This document shows positions 24,238-33,244 of a stretch of 64,000 nt of DNA, piece by piece; the first letter of the stretch is position 1, and every line of letters begins with the position of its first letter. The notes beneath the pieces were generated by a model. The model saw only the letters and a program-made list of their open reading frames with translations, did no database searches and was not told the DNA's origin. The stretch covers positions 372,001 through 436,000 of the forward strand of contig NZ_LRML01000003.1 in NCBI RefSeq assembly GCF_001647285.1, given 5' to 3'. A program made the position numbers and the translations under genes. Origin of the DNA: Rufibacter roseus (GTDB taxonomy: Bacteria; Bacteroidota; Bacteroidia; Cytophagales; Hymenobacteraceae).

Positions 24238-25884
24238 TTAAAGACCGCTTACCTGCCGGTTCTTCGGGTATTTCACCACGTACTTAAGGTGCCGTTTGGC
24301 GGTTTCATTAGGCTGTAGCTGAATTTGCCAGGTAACTTTGCCGGTGTCTTTGTCTAGCTTGCCGCCGTTGGTTTCAATGTCTTCCACGCTCACTTCACTG
24401 GTGGAGCTCACCGGAACCTGGTCTTCCAAGGTAATGGTAACGGGCTGTGCTTTGGTGTTTCGCAAGGTAATTTCAAACCCAAACTGCTCTTTGATATTAC
24501 TGCCGAAAGTAGACTGCTTTTGGTAATCTTGCTGCCGCTCACGCTGTACTATCACGTTTTGGTCGCGGCCCAGGGAGATGGTGAGTGTGTCACCGGTTTC
24601 TTCAGGGTTGAGGAACGACTTACCCGTGAAAGTGCCGCCCAGAAACACATTGGCTACACCAGGAAGCAGCTTTAAAGCCTCCCAATTAGTTAAATGTGCT
24701 ACCAAGAAAGCGGTGGGGTCAAGTTTTGGCACAGTGGTGTGGGCGTACGTAGTGGTGAGGTTGTGCTGCTGAATGTCAACGGTGTGCGGTTTCCCGTCTG
24801 AAGGAACACTGAACGGGATGCCTATTTTAAACTCAGCGGCCAGTGTGGTAGAAATGGCCTCAGTGTAATCTGCTGTGGTTTCAGAGACAGCATCTGCCCT
24901 TACTACACCAGCCACTCTTCCAACTAACACTTCATTTAGGTCCTGTTCCTCTTCATCTTTCTTCACCACCGGAGGAGTAAACTTAACTGTACTTCTGACT
25001 GGCGGGGGCGTAAGTGGGTACAGGTCTATGTAGTTTGTAGTCAAGTAAGGCTTTTCAGCGCCTTCAGCGGGATTGGTAGTGGCCAAAGTAAGTTGTACGT
25101 TGTTCCAGTCTACACCGGTGTTCTGGCGCACATTGGCTTTGTACTGAAGCTGCACCGGCCCTTGGTTACCCGATGCCCGAAGGTCATAAACTGGTTCCCA
25201 TGCAGCATTATACACCAAATACGTTACCTCCAGCCCCACCTGCGCCTTGCCTGAGGCCTGCACCGCCACAATCACACGGTTATTGGCTTGTTGGTTTCGC
25301 CTGAACTGATTCACCTGATTATTAAACTGAATTTGCCGCCGGCGCAGAATTTCCAATTGAATGTCTATCAGCTGAATTTCCTTCCGGATGGCCAGCAGGC
25401 GGGTACGGTAATAATCGGCTACTTCTTTGAGACGGGCGGCGGTGGTACCTGCCTGAGAGCCACCTATATTCTGGTTGGCGTGCAGCAGTGCCTCTTCTTT
25501 CTGCAACACCTCCCGTTGGTCGTTTAGACTTCTAATTCGGCCATTGTAGCTCTGCACTGAGTCTTCTAGGCGCTGATGCTCTACCAGTTTCTCATTAGCC
25601 TGCAGAAAGTTCTGCTCATACCGCACCGAAAGCAGCGTTATGTTTCCGGTGGGGTTTACCTGCACGCTATTTTCGTCGAGCTGCGTGGGCATGCCCTCCA
25701 GCACTAATTCGGTCACACCTGACTCAACACTGGCTCGGCCCACGTTGGTAACCTGCGCCCGGTTCAGGAACACGGTTACCGCTTTTACCTGTGTGGGCAG
25801 CGGCACCTGTTTCTGGGCTGAAATCTGAAAAACAGGTCCAAAACAGGTAATGAGTAAAATAAAAGGAAGAAAAACATTTTTCAT
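24238..25884 (-). CDS. DUF4139 domain protein (mucoidy-inhibitor-like)
   Basis: A 548-residue exported protein of the DUF4139 family, sometimes labelled mucoidy inhibitor A. A signal peptide occupies about residues 1-24; an N-terminal domain with VTVFLNRAQVTNVGRASV (DUF4140-like) is followed by a coiled coil (about 96-205) and the C-terminal DUF4139 beta-rich domain. Residues about 315-328 (DLNEVLVGRVAGVV) recall the plug signature of SusC-type TonB receptors, an odd insertion in this family. One dispersed palindrome is read in frame across the signal-peptide cleavage region (residues 13-27). The molecular role is unknown. Confidence 0.82.
   Translation of the reverse strand: MKNVFLPFILLITCFGPVFQISAQKQVPLPTQVKAVTVFLNRAQVTNVGRASVESGVTELVLEGMPTQLDENSVQVNPTGNITLLSVRYEQNFLQANEKLVEHQRLEDSVQSYNGRIRSLNDQREVLQKEEALLHANQNIGGSQAGTTAARLKEVADYYRTRLLAIRKEIQLIDIQLEILRRRQIQFNNQVNQFRRNQQANNRVIVAVQASGKAQVGLEVTYLVYNAAWEPVYDLRASGNQGPVQLQYKANVRQNTGVDWNNVQLTLATTNPAEGAEKPYLTTNYIDLYPLTPPPVRSTVKFTPPVVKKDEEEQDLNEVLVGRVAGVVRADAVSETTADYTEAISTTLAAEFKIGIPFSVPSDGKPHTVDIQQHNLTTTYAHTTVPKLDPTAFLVAHLTNWEALKLLPGVANVFLGGTFTGKSFLNPEETGDTLTISLGRDQNVIVQRERQQDYQKQSTFGSNIKEQFGFEITLRNTKAQPVTITLEDQVPVSSTSEVSVEDIETNGGKLDKDTGKVTWQIQLQPNETAKRHLKYVVKYPKNRQVSGL
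25806..25847. repeat. Dispersed palindrome copy inside a signal-peptide coding region
   Basis: CCTGTTTCTGGGCTG-AAATCTGAAAAA-CAGGTCC-AAAACAGG: family-like arms read in frame at residues 13-27 of the DUF4139 protein, spanning the predicted cleavage site. Confidence 0.55.
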
Positions 25885-26093
25885 TTCGTGGCGATGGTTT
25901 TTTTAGAGCACATAAAAATTTTGGTTCATGCTCTTTGTAGATGCCGCACTTCCTTCATTTCCATAAACAGGTTGAAATTTTTACTCATTTACCTGATTTC
26001 TTTTTCAGGCGATGAGGAAGTTTGACAAGAACAGCATCTAAAGGATACCAATCCAAAGCTAACATTTCCGGTCGTATTTTCTTCGGTTTCCCT

Positions 26094-26101
26094 TACCTTT
26101 G
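26094..26101 (+). promoter_or_regulatory. Putative -7 promoter box (TACCTTTG) for the Ldh-family gene
   Basis: TACCTTTG fits the TAnnTTTG consensus and lies 20 bases before the ATG at 26122. No clear -33 TTTG is visible. Confidence 0.5.
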
Positions 26102-26121
26102 GCCGTCCTGAATATTAGAAT

Positions 26122-27180
26122 ATGTACACGTACCAACGCCTCTTTGATTTCTCTAAGAAAATATTCCTGAGCATAGGCTGCCCCGAAGCAGACGCCCAAA
26201 CCGCCACCGAAACCCTTCTCTCCGCTGATTTACGCGGCGTTGACTCGCACGGCGTGGCCCGGCTGATTGGCTATGTGCGCCTGTGGGAAGCTGGCCGAAT
26301 CAATGCTACACCCAACATCAAAATAATACACGAGACCCCTAGCACGGCAACTGTAGACGGAGACGGCGGCCTTGGGTTGGTAGTGGCTCCCAAAGCCATG
26401 CAGATTGCGCTGGAGAAAGCCAGGAACGTAGGCAGCGGCTGGGTAAGCGTGAAAAACTCGAACCACTACGGTATTGCCGGTTACCACGCCATGAAAGCCT
26501 TGGAGCACGACATGATTGGGATGTCCATGACCAATGCCAGTCCGTTGGTGGCCCCTACTTTTTCTTTAGAGCGCTTGTTGGGCACCAACCCTATTGCCGT
26601 GGCCATTCCGGCTGGCGAGCAACCTCCCTTCGTGTCTGATTTGGCCACTACTACCGCCGCTAACGGTAAACTGGAAATGCTGCAGCGCAAAAACTTGGAG
26701 GCTCCCCAAGGCTGGATTCAGTCTTCTGACGGCAGTGCCTCTACCAACCCACATGAACTGAAAGACGGCGGAGCCCTGCTCCCGTTAGGCGGAGACACTG
26801 GCAGCCACAAAGGCTATGCGCTGGGTGCGGTGGTAGATATTTTCTCAGCAGTGCTATCAGGCGCTAATTACGGCCCCTGGGTACCGCCGTTCGTCAGCTT
26901 CCTGGCTCCTCCTGCCGACCCGGTGGGCGAAGGAATTGGTCATTTCTTCGGGGCTATGCGCGTAGACGCTTTCCGCCCTGCTACTGATTTCAAACAGCAC
27001 ATGGACAACTGGATCACCCGCTTCCGGAGTTCTAAAGCCAAAGAAGGCAAAGAAGTATTGATTCCCGGTGACCCGGAGCGATTGTTTACGGAGCAACGCC
27101 TGAAAGACGGAATTCCGTTGTTGCCGCCGGTGGTGAAAGATTTGGAGGGGTTGGGAGAAAAGTTTGGAGTGGAGTTGTAG
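26122..27180 (+). CDS. Ldh-family (type 2 malate/L-lactate) oxidoreductase
   Basis: A 352-residue NAD(P)-dependent dehydrogenase of the type 2 malate/L-sulfolactate/L-lactate family, which reduces or oxidises 2-hydroxy acids. Diagnostic segments are ADLRGVDSHGVARL near the N-terminus, NSNHYGIAGYHAM with the catalytic histidine, and GTNPIAVAIPAGEQPP. No signal peptide. It is transcribed alone from a probable promoter at 26094-26101, and a palindrome copy begins 3 bases after its stop. The exact 2-hydroxy acid cannot be told from sequence. Confidence 0.9.
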   Translation: MYTYQRLFDFSKKIFLSIGCPEADAQTATETLLSADLRGVDSHGVARLIGYVRLWEAGRINATPNIKIIHETPSTATVDGDGGLGLVVAPKAMQIALEKARNVGSGWVSVKNSNHYGIAGYHAMKALEHDMIGMSMTNASPLVAPTFSLERLLGTNPIAVAIPAGEQPPFVSDLATTTAANGKLEMLQRKNLEAPQGWIQSSDGSASTNPHELKDGGALLPLGGDTGSHKGYALGAVVDIFSAVLSGANYGPWVPPFVSFLAPPADPVGEGIGHFFGAMRVDAFRPATDFKQHMDNWITRFRSSKAKEGKEVLIPGDPERLFTEQRLKDGIPLLPPVVKDLEGLGEKFGVEL

Positions 27181-27183
27181 TGA

Positions 27184-27221
27184 CGTTTTCGCCTATTTTT
27201 GCAAAAATAGGCCGAAAACAG
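27184..27221. repeat. Dispersed palindrome copy after the Ldh-family gene
   Basis: CGTTTTCGCCTATTTTTGC-AAAAATAGGCCGAAAACAG: one of the best copies, beginning 3 bases after the stop codon. Confidence 0.8.
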
Positions 27222-27323
27222 GCGGGAGAAGTTCTCTTCTTGCTCTGTTATTGAGTAATGGATAAGAGAAATTCCTTATATTTATTTCAATGCCAGCCGC
27301 TCCATCTATCTTTTCAGAACCAC

Positions 27324-28406
27324 ATGAGATTTCTCTTCCCCCTATTTGTCATCTTCCTCATTAGCCATCATCTCCAGTGCCAATCTCTGCCCTCTTTCCC
27401 ATCCCATAAAATAGGAAATTGGAATTCATCGGAGCCAATAGTAAAAGGTGCAGTCAAGGTTAGCTATAAATATTTTAAGGCAGAAAACGGCTCATTATCT
27501 TATAGGCCCTTTAGCTCGATTGAAGAACATATATTTAAAGCTGGTAAACTCCAGAAGATAACTTTTAGGCACCCTCTCGGCGACTCTATAAGCGGCATCT
27601 ATCATTTTGATAGAAAAGGAAGAATCAAAAGGCAAGAAAGGGTTAATAAGAACGCTTGGTGGCCAGTTATCAAGTATTTTTATGATGAACGAAGACGCAT
27701 TTCCAAAGAAGTTTGTTACCAGGCATCATCTAAAATAGATGAACAGACGCTCATCTACTACAATGAAAATTATTTGCCTATAAAGAAAGAGGTATTAGAT
27801 GAGAATCATCAACTAAAAAATTTCTGGATTTATGAATACAATTCACGCTGGGATTTAACAAAGGAGATTTTTATCAATACTTCTAATGGCGGAGGAATGA
27901 CACTTGATGGAAGTATCACGGGAGGGGCTAGTAAATTCACTCCCTGGCCTAATGATACTACCGTGTACCAATTAGGCTATGACAACTTAAACAGGCTTAT
28001 TGTAAAGAAGAAGTATTCCAATTCCAAACTCAAAGAAACGTTGTCTAACATTTTTTTTCAAGATTCTGTCGTAAGCACCCTAACAGAATTCAGCAGACTA
28101 GATGATAAGCCTCAAACCATTACTGTTACTACTGAAGTCGGTTCTAAGAAAGTTATTCGTAGAAACTTAATCGATTTAGACGGTAAGACAATAAGTAGCT
28201 GGACAAAATTCACCTATGAAAGTGGTAAGTTTAAGGAGTTTTCATCTTATTCTTTTGGTCGTATAAAACGAATCGCGAGTACAGCTATTCAATCTTTCAC
28301 CTACGACCACAAGGGGAATTGGATAAAAAAACAAACCTTTGAAAACAACCAGATAACCGGAATTGTAGAAAGAGAAATAGAATACCAGAAGTCTTTTTTC
28401 AGGTAG
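27324..28406 (+). CDS. Exported protein of unknown function, AT-rich gene
   Basis: A 360-residue protein I do not recognise. The N-terminus (MRFLFPLFVIFLISHHLQC) is a signal peptide, possibly with a lipobox cysteine; I chose this ATG because the upstream in-frame ATG at 27258 would put 22 polar residues in front of it. The body has short repeated beta-hairpin-like units such as YHFDRKGRIKRQERVN, YNENYLPIKKEVLDE and YDHKGNWIKKQTFEN, reminiscent of YD/RHS or MORN-type repeats. Base composition is clearly more AT-rich than its neighbours, with adenine-rich codons, which suggests recent acquisition. It stands alone and converges on the CPBP-type gene. Confidence 0.7.
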   Translation: MRFLFPLFVIFLISHHLQCQSLPSFPSHKIGNWNSSEPIVKGAVKVSYKYFKAENGSLSYRPFSSIEEHIFKAGKLQKITFRHPLGDSISGIYHFDRKGRIKRQERVNKNAWWPVIKYFYDERRRISKEVCYQASSKIDEQTLIYYNENYLPIKKEVLDENHQLKNFWIYEYNSRWDLTKEIFINTSNGGGMTLDGSITGGASKFTPWPNDTTVYQLGYDNLNRLIVKKKYSNSKLKETLSNIFFQDSVVSTLTEFSRLDDKPQTITVTTEVGSKKVIRRNLIDLDGKTISSWTKFTYESGKFKEFSSYSFGRIKRIASTAIQSFTYDHKGNWIKKQTFENNQITGIVEREIEYQKSFFR

Positions 28407-28440
28407 CTTTTACACTTTAATTACTATTCGTCATTCCCCC

Positions 28441-28477
28441 TTTTCGACCTGTCTTTGAAAAAGCAGGCCGAAAATAG
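28441..28477. repeat. Dispersed palindrome copy between convergent genes
   Basis: TTTTCGACCTGTCTTTG-AAAAAGCAGGCCGAAAATAG, 34 bases after the orphan gene's stop and 40 bases from the CPBP-type stop. It could serve both transcripts. Confidence 0.75.
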
Positions 28478-28517
28478 AAATCTACGCCCTTTGCATTTTT
28501 ACTTAAGAATTCATGCT

Positions 28518-29300
28518 TTAGGAATAGCTTAACTTTTTGCTCACAATATAATTAACTAGAGCAAAAAGCAGGATAAAGAAAGTGAGTTCCCAAAGCCCCG
28601 GTATGGCAGAGGTACCTTCTTTGACAGACAACACATCATTTGAGAAACGATACACAATGTTGCCGGCCCAATGCGCGCCTACTGTGTACCACAGGTTCTT
28701 AGTATAAACTAATGGAATAGCCATCATGATGCCTAATACAAACAAATATATTAGAGCGGCTGGGCCATCATTCAGGGAGTAGACATGGTTTAGCACATAC
28801 ACCACTGCTGACAGTATAACAAGAGACCATTTCCCCATTCTCTTATGCAGGTGCCCGTAAAGATAGCCTCTGGTCAAAACGTCTTCCGCCAACGACGGCA
28901 AAAAGGTACCCACAGTGAAAATTAACGTTTGTATAGCTAAAGTGGAAAGTTCTGGCACTGCAGTCACTACTTCCATATTTAACCACAGCCGTACCGCAAA
29001 AGCCACTCCGTTCACCAATATTCCCAAGCCTAAGCCGTAGGCAAAAAACTTGATGAACGTACTGTTCATCCGCAGCCCCCATGCGCTGAGTCCTTTAAGA
29101 CCCTGTAGCCGTGCTACTATGTATGCTACCGGAATAACGGCCAGCATCAACCCAAGAAACAAAGGGACGTGCTGGTGAAACCGCATGGCATATTCGGCGG
29201 CATGATAGGTTAAAGCAAGTGCCCCATACCCCGCTACCACAGACAGCCAGGAGCTTTTAACGGTAAATGAACGGATAGGTGCTGTTTGAAGCTGCGGCAT
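28518..29300 (-). CDS. CPBP-family (CaaX protease-like) membrane protein
   Basis: A 260-residue polytopic membrane protein with about seven hydrophobic segments. The CPBP motifs appear as AEDVLTRGYLYG (ExxxR type; the usual EE is ED), VYVLNHVYSLND and GAHWAGNIVYR, which supply the conserved glutamate, arginine and histidines of the Abi/CaaX intramembrane protease family. Members may cleave prenylated or bacteriocin-related peptides, or have lost activity; the substrate here is unknown. It is divergent from hscA, 217 bases away. Confidence 0.82.
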   Translation of the reverse strand: MPQLQTAPIRSFTVKSSWLSVVAGYGALALTYHAAEYAMRFHQHVPLFLGLMLAVIPVAYIVARLQGLKGLSAWGLRMNSTFIKFFAYGLGLGILVNGVAFAVRLWLNMEVVTAVPELSTLAIQTLIFTVGTFLPSLAEDVLTRGYLYGHLHKRMGKWSLVILSAVVYVLNHVYSLNDGPAALIYLFVLGIMMAIPLVYTKNLWYTVGAHWAGNIVYRFSNDVLSVKEGTSAIPGLWELTFFILLFALVNYIVSKKLSYS

Positions 29301-29470
29301 AGAAAACTATTCCAGAAGTATTACTAGCTTTTGAAGTTACTGTAAATATAGATTATTTCTTATACTTAAAGAACTTCACTAAGCTTTGCTACTGAGTAAG
29401 ACATCCTTTCAATCATTCTATATCAGTTACCCTTCTGAAACCGTAAACCAATAGGCAGGCTATTTCTTTG

Positions 29471-29478
29471 TACTTTTG
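29471..29478 (+). promoter_or_regulatory. Putative -7 promoter box (TACTTTTG) for hscA
   Basis: TACTTTTG followed by CA fits TAnnTTTG and lies 40 bases before the chosen hscA ATG at 29518, so the in-frame TTG inside this box (29476) is unlikely to be the start. Confidence 0.5.
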
Positions 29479-29517
29479 CAGAGAGTGCACAAAATGCGCT
29501 CCATTAAAACTGACTAT

Positions 29518-31377
29518 ATGGCTAAAATTGCAATAAACTTAACCACCGCTTCCATTCAGCAGGAAGAAGTGATTGTAGGTATTGACTTGGGAACTACCAA
29601 CAGCCTGGTAGCCTATATACACCCTGAAGACCGGAAACCCATTGCTATCAATGACCAAGGCTTAGGCACCATTGTCCCCTCAATAGTACACTTCTCCCAG
29701 AACGAAGAAGTGCTGGTAGGCAATGCAGCAAAGGATTACCTTATCACAGACCCCGCCAACACTATTTATTCTGTAAAACGCTTGCTGGGTAAGTCATACC
29801 AAGACCTAGGTGAGCACAAAGATTTCTTCGGCTATAAAATCATTGACGATAACTCTGAAGGCTTGGTGAAAATACGGGTGCAGGACAAGTTCTACTCCCC
29901 CATTGAACTGAGCGCTGAAATTCTTAAGGAGCTTCGTGCCCGCGCCGAGCACTCTTTGAAAACGCCGGTAAACCGTGCCGTTATTACCGTTCCCGCTTAC
30001 TTCAATGACAGCCAACGCCAAGCTACCCGCGATGCCGGAAAACTAGCCGGGCTGGAAGTGCTCCGTATTGTGAACGAACCTACCGCAGCTGCTTTGGCTT
30101 ACGGCATTGGCTTAGACCAAACCGAAGAGAAAACCATCGCTGTGTATGATTTGGGCGGTGGAACCTTTGATATTTCCATCCTTCGCATTCACCAGGGAAT
30201 CTTCGAAGTACTTTCCACCAACGGCGACACTTATTTGGGCGGTGACGATTTTGACCGCGAAATCATTCAGCATTGGACGCTTGGCAATAAACTTTTAGCT
30301 GACTCTGCGGCCATAGACCCCAACCTTGGTCAGGCTTTACGCCTGAGAGCAGAAGAAGCAAAAAAAGCATTGAGCACCTCTGATAAATATTCTTCAGAAC
30401 TCAACGGCATAGAGTTAACGCTGGACCGCCACACCTTTGAAACGCTTATCACGCCTATTGTAGACCGCACCATGGCCTCCTGCAAAATGGCTCTGAGTGA
30501 TGCTGGTCTTAAAACTGAACAGATTGATACGGTGATTATGGTGGGTGGCTCCACCCGGGTGCCACTGGTACTGCAAGCCGTAGCTGACTTTTTTCAATGC
30601 CCAGTAAACAACACCTTGAATCCTGATGAAGTGGTTGCTCTGGGCGCCGCTATTCAGGCCGATGTGTTGTCTGGGAACCGGAAGGACATTCTGCTGCTGG
30701 ACGTGACTCCGCTGACATTAGGTATTGAAACCATGGGCGGCTTAATGGATCCTATTATACCTCGTAATTCTAAAATACCCACCAAGGCAGGCCGCCAGTA
30801 CACCACTTCTATTGACGGCCAGGTGAACATGAAGATTTCGGTGTACCAAGGCGAGCGTGATTTGGTGAAAGAGAACCGAAAACTGGCGGAATTCGATTTA
30901 AGAGGCATTCCGGCCATGCCTGCCGGTTTCCCGAAGGTAGACGTAAACTTCATCTTGAATGCCGACGGTATTTTGAAAGTAGAAGCCATTGAACTGCGTT
31001 CTGGGGTTCGGCAGGAAGTGGAAGTGAAACCTCAGTATGGCCTCACCGATGAGCAGGTAGAGCAGATGCTCATGGACTCCATTACCCACGCCCGTGAAGA
31101 CGTGAGCACCCGCATGGTGATTGAAGCCCGCACCACCGCCGAGCAGATGATTTACCAAGTAGAGCGTTTTGTGGAGAAAAACGGAGAGCATTTAACTCCA
31201 GAAGAGATTGAGTTGACCCGCCAAAACGTGCAGAATTTAAAAGATGTACTAAGTTCCGGTGACAAAGACACCATACTGAAAGCTGTGGATGTGCTGGAAG
31301 AACAAACCAGTCCATTTGCGGAGCGTGTCATGCAGATATCTATCAAGAAAGCCATGACCGGTAAAAAGTTAAACTAA
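29518..31377 (+). CDS. hscA: Hsp70-family chaperone, HscA-like (Fe-S assembly)
   Basis: A 619-residue Hsp70. Nucleotide-binding motifs are intact: VGIDLGTTNSLVAY, AVYDLGGGTFDISIL and VGGSTRVPLVLQAV; the substrate-binding domain follows with DVTPLTLGIETMGG and a C-terminal helical lid. The N-terminal stretch MAKIAINLTTASIQQEE resembles the Bacteroidota HscA group, which helps transfer iron-sulfur clusters from IscU, rather than canonical DnaK. No isc or hscB gene is adjacent, so the specific role is inferred. I chose ATG 29518 over upstream in-frame starts because they fall in or next to the probable promoter. A palindrome copy and a strong terminator follow at once. Confidence 0.85.
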   Translation: MAKIAINLTTASIQQEEVIVGIDLGTTNSLVAYIHPEDRKPIAINDQGLGTIVPSIVHFSQNEEVLVGNAAKDYLITDPANTIYSVKRLLGKSYQDLGEHKDFFGYKIIDDNSEGLVKIRVQDKFYSPIELSAEILKELRARAEHSLKTPVNRAVITVPAYFNDSQRQATRDAGKLAGLEVLRIVNEPTAAALAYGIGLDQTEEKTIAVYDLGGGTFDISILRIHQGIFEVLSTNGDTYLGGDDFDREIIQHWTLGNKLLADSAAIDPNLGQALRLRAEEAKKALSTSDKYSSELNGIELTLDRHTFETLITPIVDRTMASCKMALSDAGLKTEQIDTVIMVGGSTRVPLVLQAVADFFQCPVNNTLNPDEVVALGAAIQADVLSGNRKDILLLDVTPLTLGIETMGGLMDPIIPRNSKIPTKAGRQYTTSIDGQVNMKISVYQGERDLVKENRKLAEFDLRGIPAMPAGFPKVDVNFILNADGILKVEAIELRSGVRQEVEVKPQYGLTDEQVEQMLMDSITHAREDVSTRMVIEARTTAEQMIYQVERFVEKNGEHLTPEEIELTRQNVQNLKDVLSSGDKDTILKAVDVLEEQTSPFAERVMQISIKKAMTGKKLN

Positions 31378-31378
31378 G

Positions 31379-31418
31379 CTGTTTTAGGGCTGTTTTCTCA
31401 AAAACAGCCCTAAAACAG
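31379..31418. repeat. Dispersed palindrome copy right after hscA
   Basis: CTGTTTTAGGGCTGTTTT-CTC-AAAAACAGCCC-TAAAACAG: a nearly perfect copy, beginning 1 base after the hscA stop codon and followed at once by a conventional terminator. Confidence 0.85.
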
Positions 31419-31420
31419 AA

Positions 31421-31471
31421 CTATAAAGCAGAAGGGGCGGCTCCGTTAAGAGCCGCCCTTCTGCTTTATAG
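31421..31471. terminator. Bidirectional terminator between hscA and divIC
   Basis: A 22-23-bp inverted repeat (CTATAAAGCAGAAGGGGCGG onward, centre CGTTAA) with one bulged G. It separates convergent hscA and divIC and can end both transcripts. Confidence 0.9.
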
Positions 31472-31482
31472 TTAAAAGAATT

Positions 31483-31782
31483 TTATTTCTCGTCCTTCTC
31501 TACAATGATGTATAAATCTTCTGTAGGCTTTTTCATGAGGTACTTTTCACGCGCAAATTTCTCAAGTAGTTCTGGGTTGCTCAACAGTTCTTTGCGGTCT
31601 TTCTGTACCTCGGCAATCTTCTCCAGGTAATAATCACGCTCCTCTTCCAGCGCGCTTAGCTTGCGGCTGGTCTGAAACTGCGTGATAAAATCATTGGCAT
31701 CAAAGAAGAACATCCACACCAAAAAGGCGAGGGTAATCAGAAAATAGAAGTTGCGGAAAAATTTAGGGACGCGTGCCAGCAT
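31483..31782 (-). CDS. FtsB/DivIC-type septum formation initiator
   Basis: A 99-residue bitopic cell-division protein of the FtsB/DivIC group, which links the divisome core to septal wall synthesis. After a short basic cytoplasmic start (ARVPKFFRN) comes one membrane helix (FYFLITLAFLVWMFFFD), then a coiled coil (about residues 40-75) and the conserved PELLEKFAREKYLMKKPTED. I chose the ATG at 31782: the frame is open to 31890, but those 36 extra residues would be encoded by the terminator at 31795-31822 and a dispersed palindrome. Only about 13 bases lie between that hairpin and the ATG. It follows eno on the same strand. Confidence 0.85.
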   Translation of the reverse strand: MLARVPKFFRNFYFLITLAFLVWMFFFDANDFITQFQTSRKLSALEEERDYYLEKIAEVQKDRKELLSNPELLEKFAREKYLMKKPTEDLYIIVEKDEK

Positions 31783-31794
31783 AATCTCAAAAAA

Positions 31795-31822
31795 ATGGCG
31801 GCAAGCCCGAGCTTGCCGCCAT
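31795..31822 (-). terminator. Terminator or attenuator between eno and divIC
   Basis: Perfect 12-bp stem ATGGCGGCAAGC (31795-31806) with its complement (31811-31822) and a 4-base loop, followed on the minus strand by a T-run ending about 7 bases before the divIC ATG. Its position makes it a terminator for carA-eno or an attenuator for divIC. Confidence 0.8.
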
Positions 31823-31877
31823 GAATTTACAAAGAATCCTGAAGGTAACGCAAAAGAATTTTCACTTTCCGCTAATT

Positions 31878-31915
31878 CTGTTTTAGGCATAGTTTTCTAA
31901 AACCAGTCCTAAAAC
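31878..31915. repeat. Dispersed palindrome copy after eno
   Basis: CTGTTTTAGGCATAGTTTTC-TAAAACCAGTCC-TAAAACG: a moderate copy, 33 bases past the eno stop and upstream of the terminator at 31795-31822. Confidence 0.65.
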
Positions 31916-31948
31916 GAAAGCTCACCTTCTGACTTCTTTTTTTCAATA

Positions 31949-33232
<1,284 letters not shown>

Positions 33233-33244
33233 CTATTTTAGGTG

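Noticed and set aside
29476-29517. Upstream TTG or ATG start for hscA
   Set aside because: The TTG lies inside a promoter-like box, and the ATG at 29518 starts the conserved MAKIAINLTT segment.
31783-31890. N-terminal extension of the DivIC protein
   Set aside because: The 36 extra residues would be encoded by the eno terminator and a dispersed palindrome; the family starts near the ATG at 31782.
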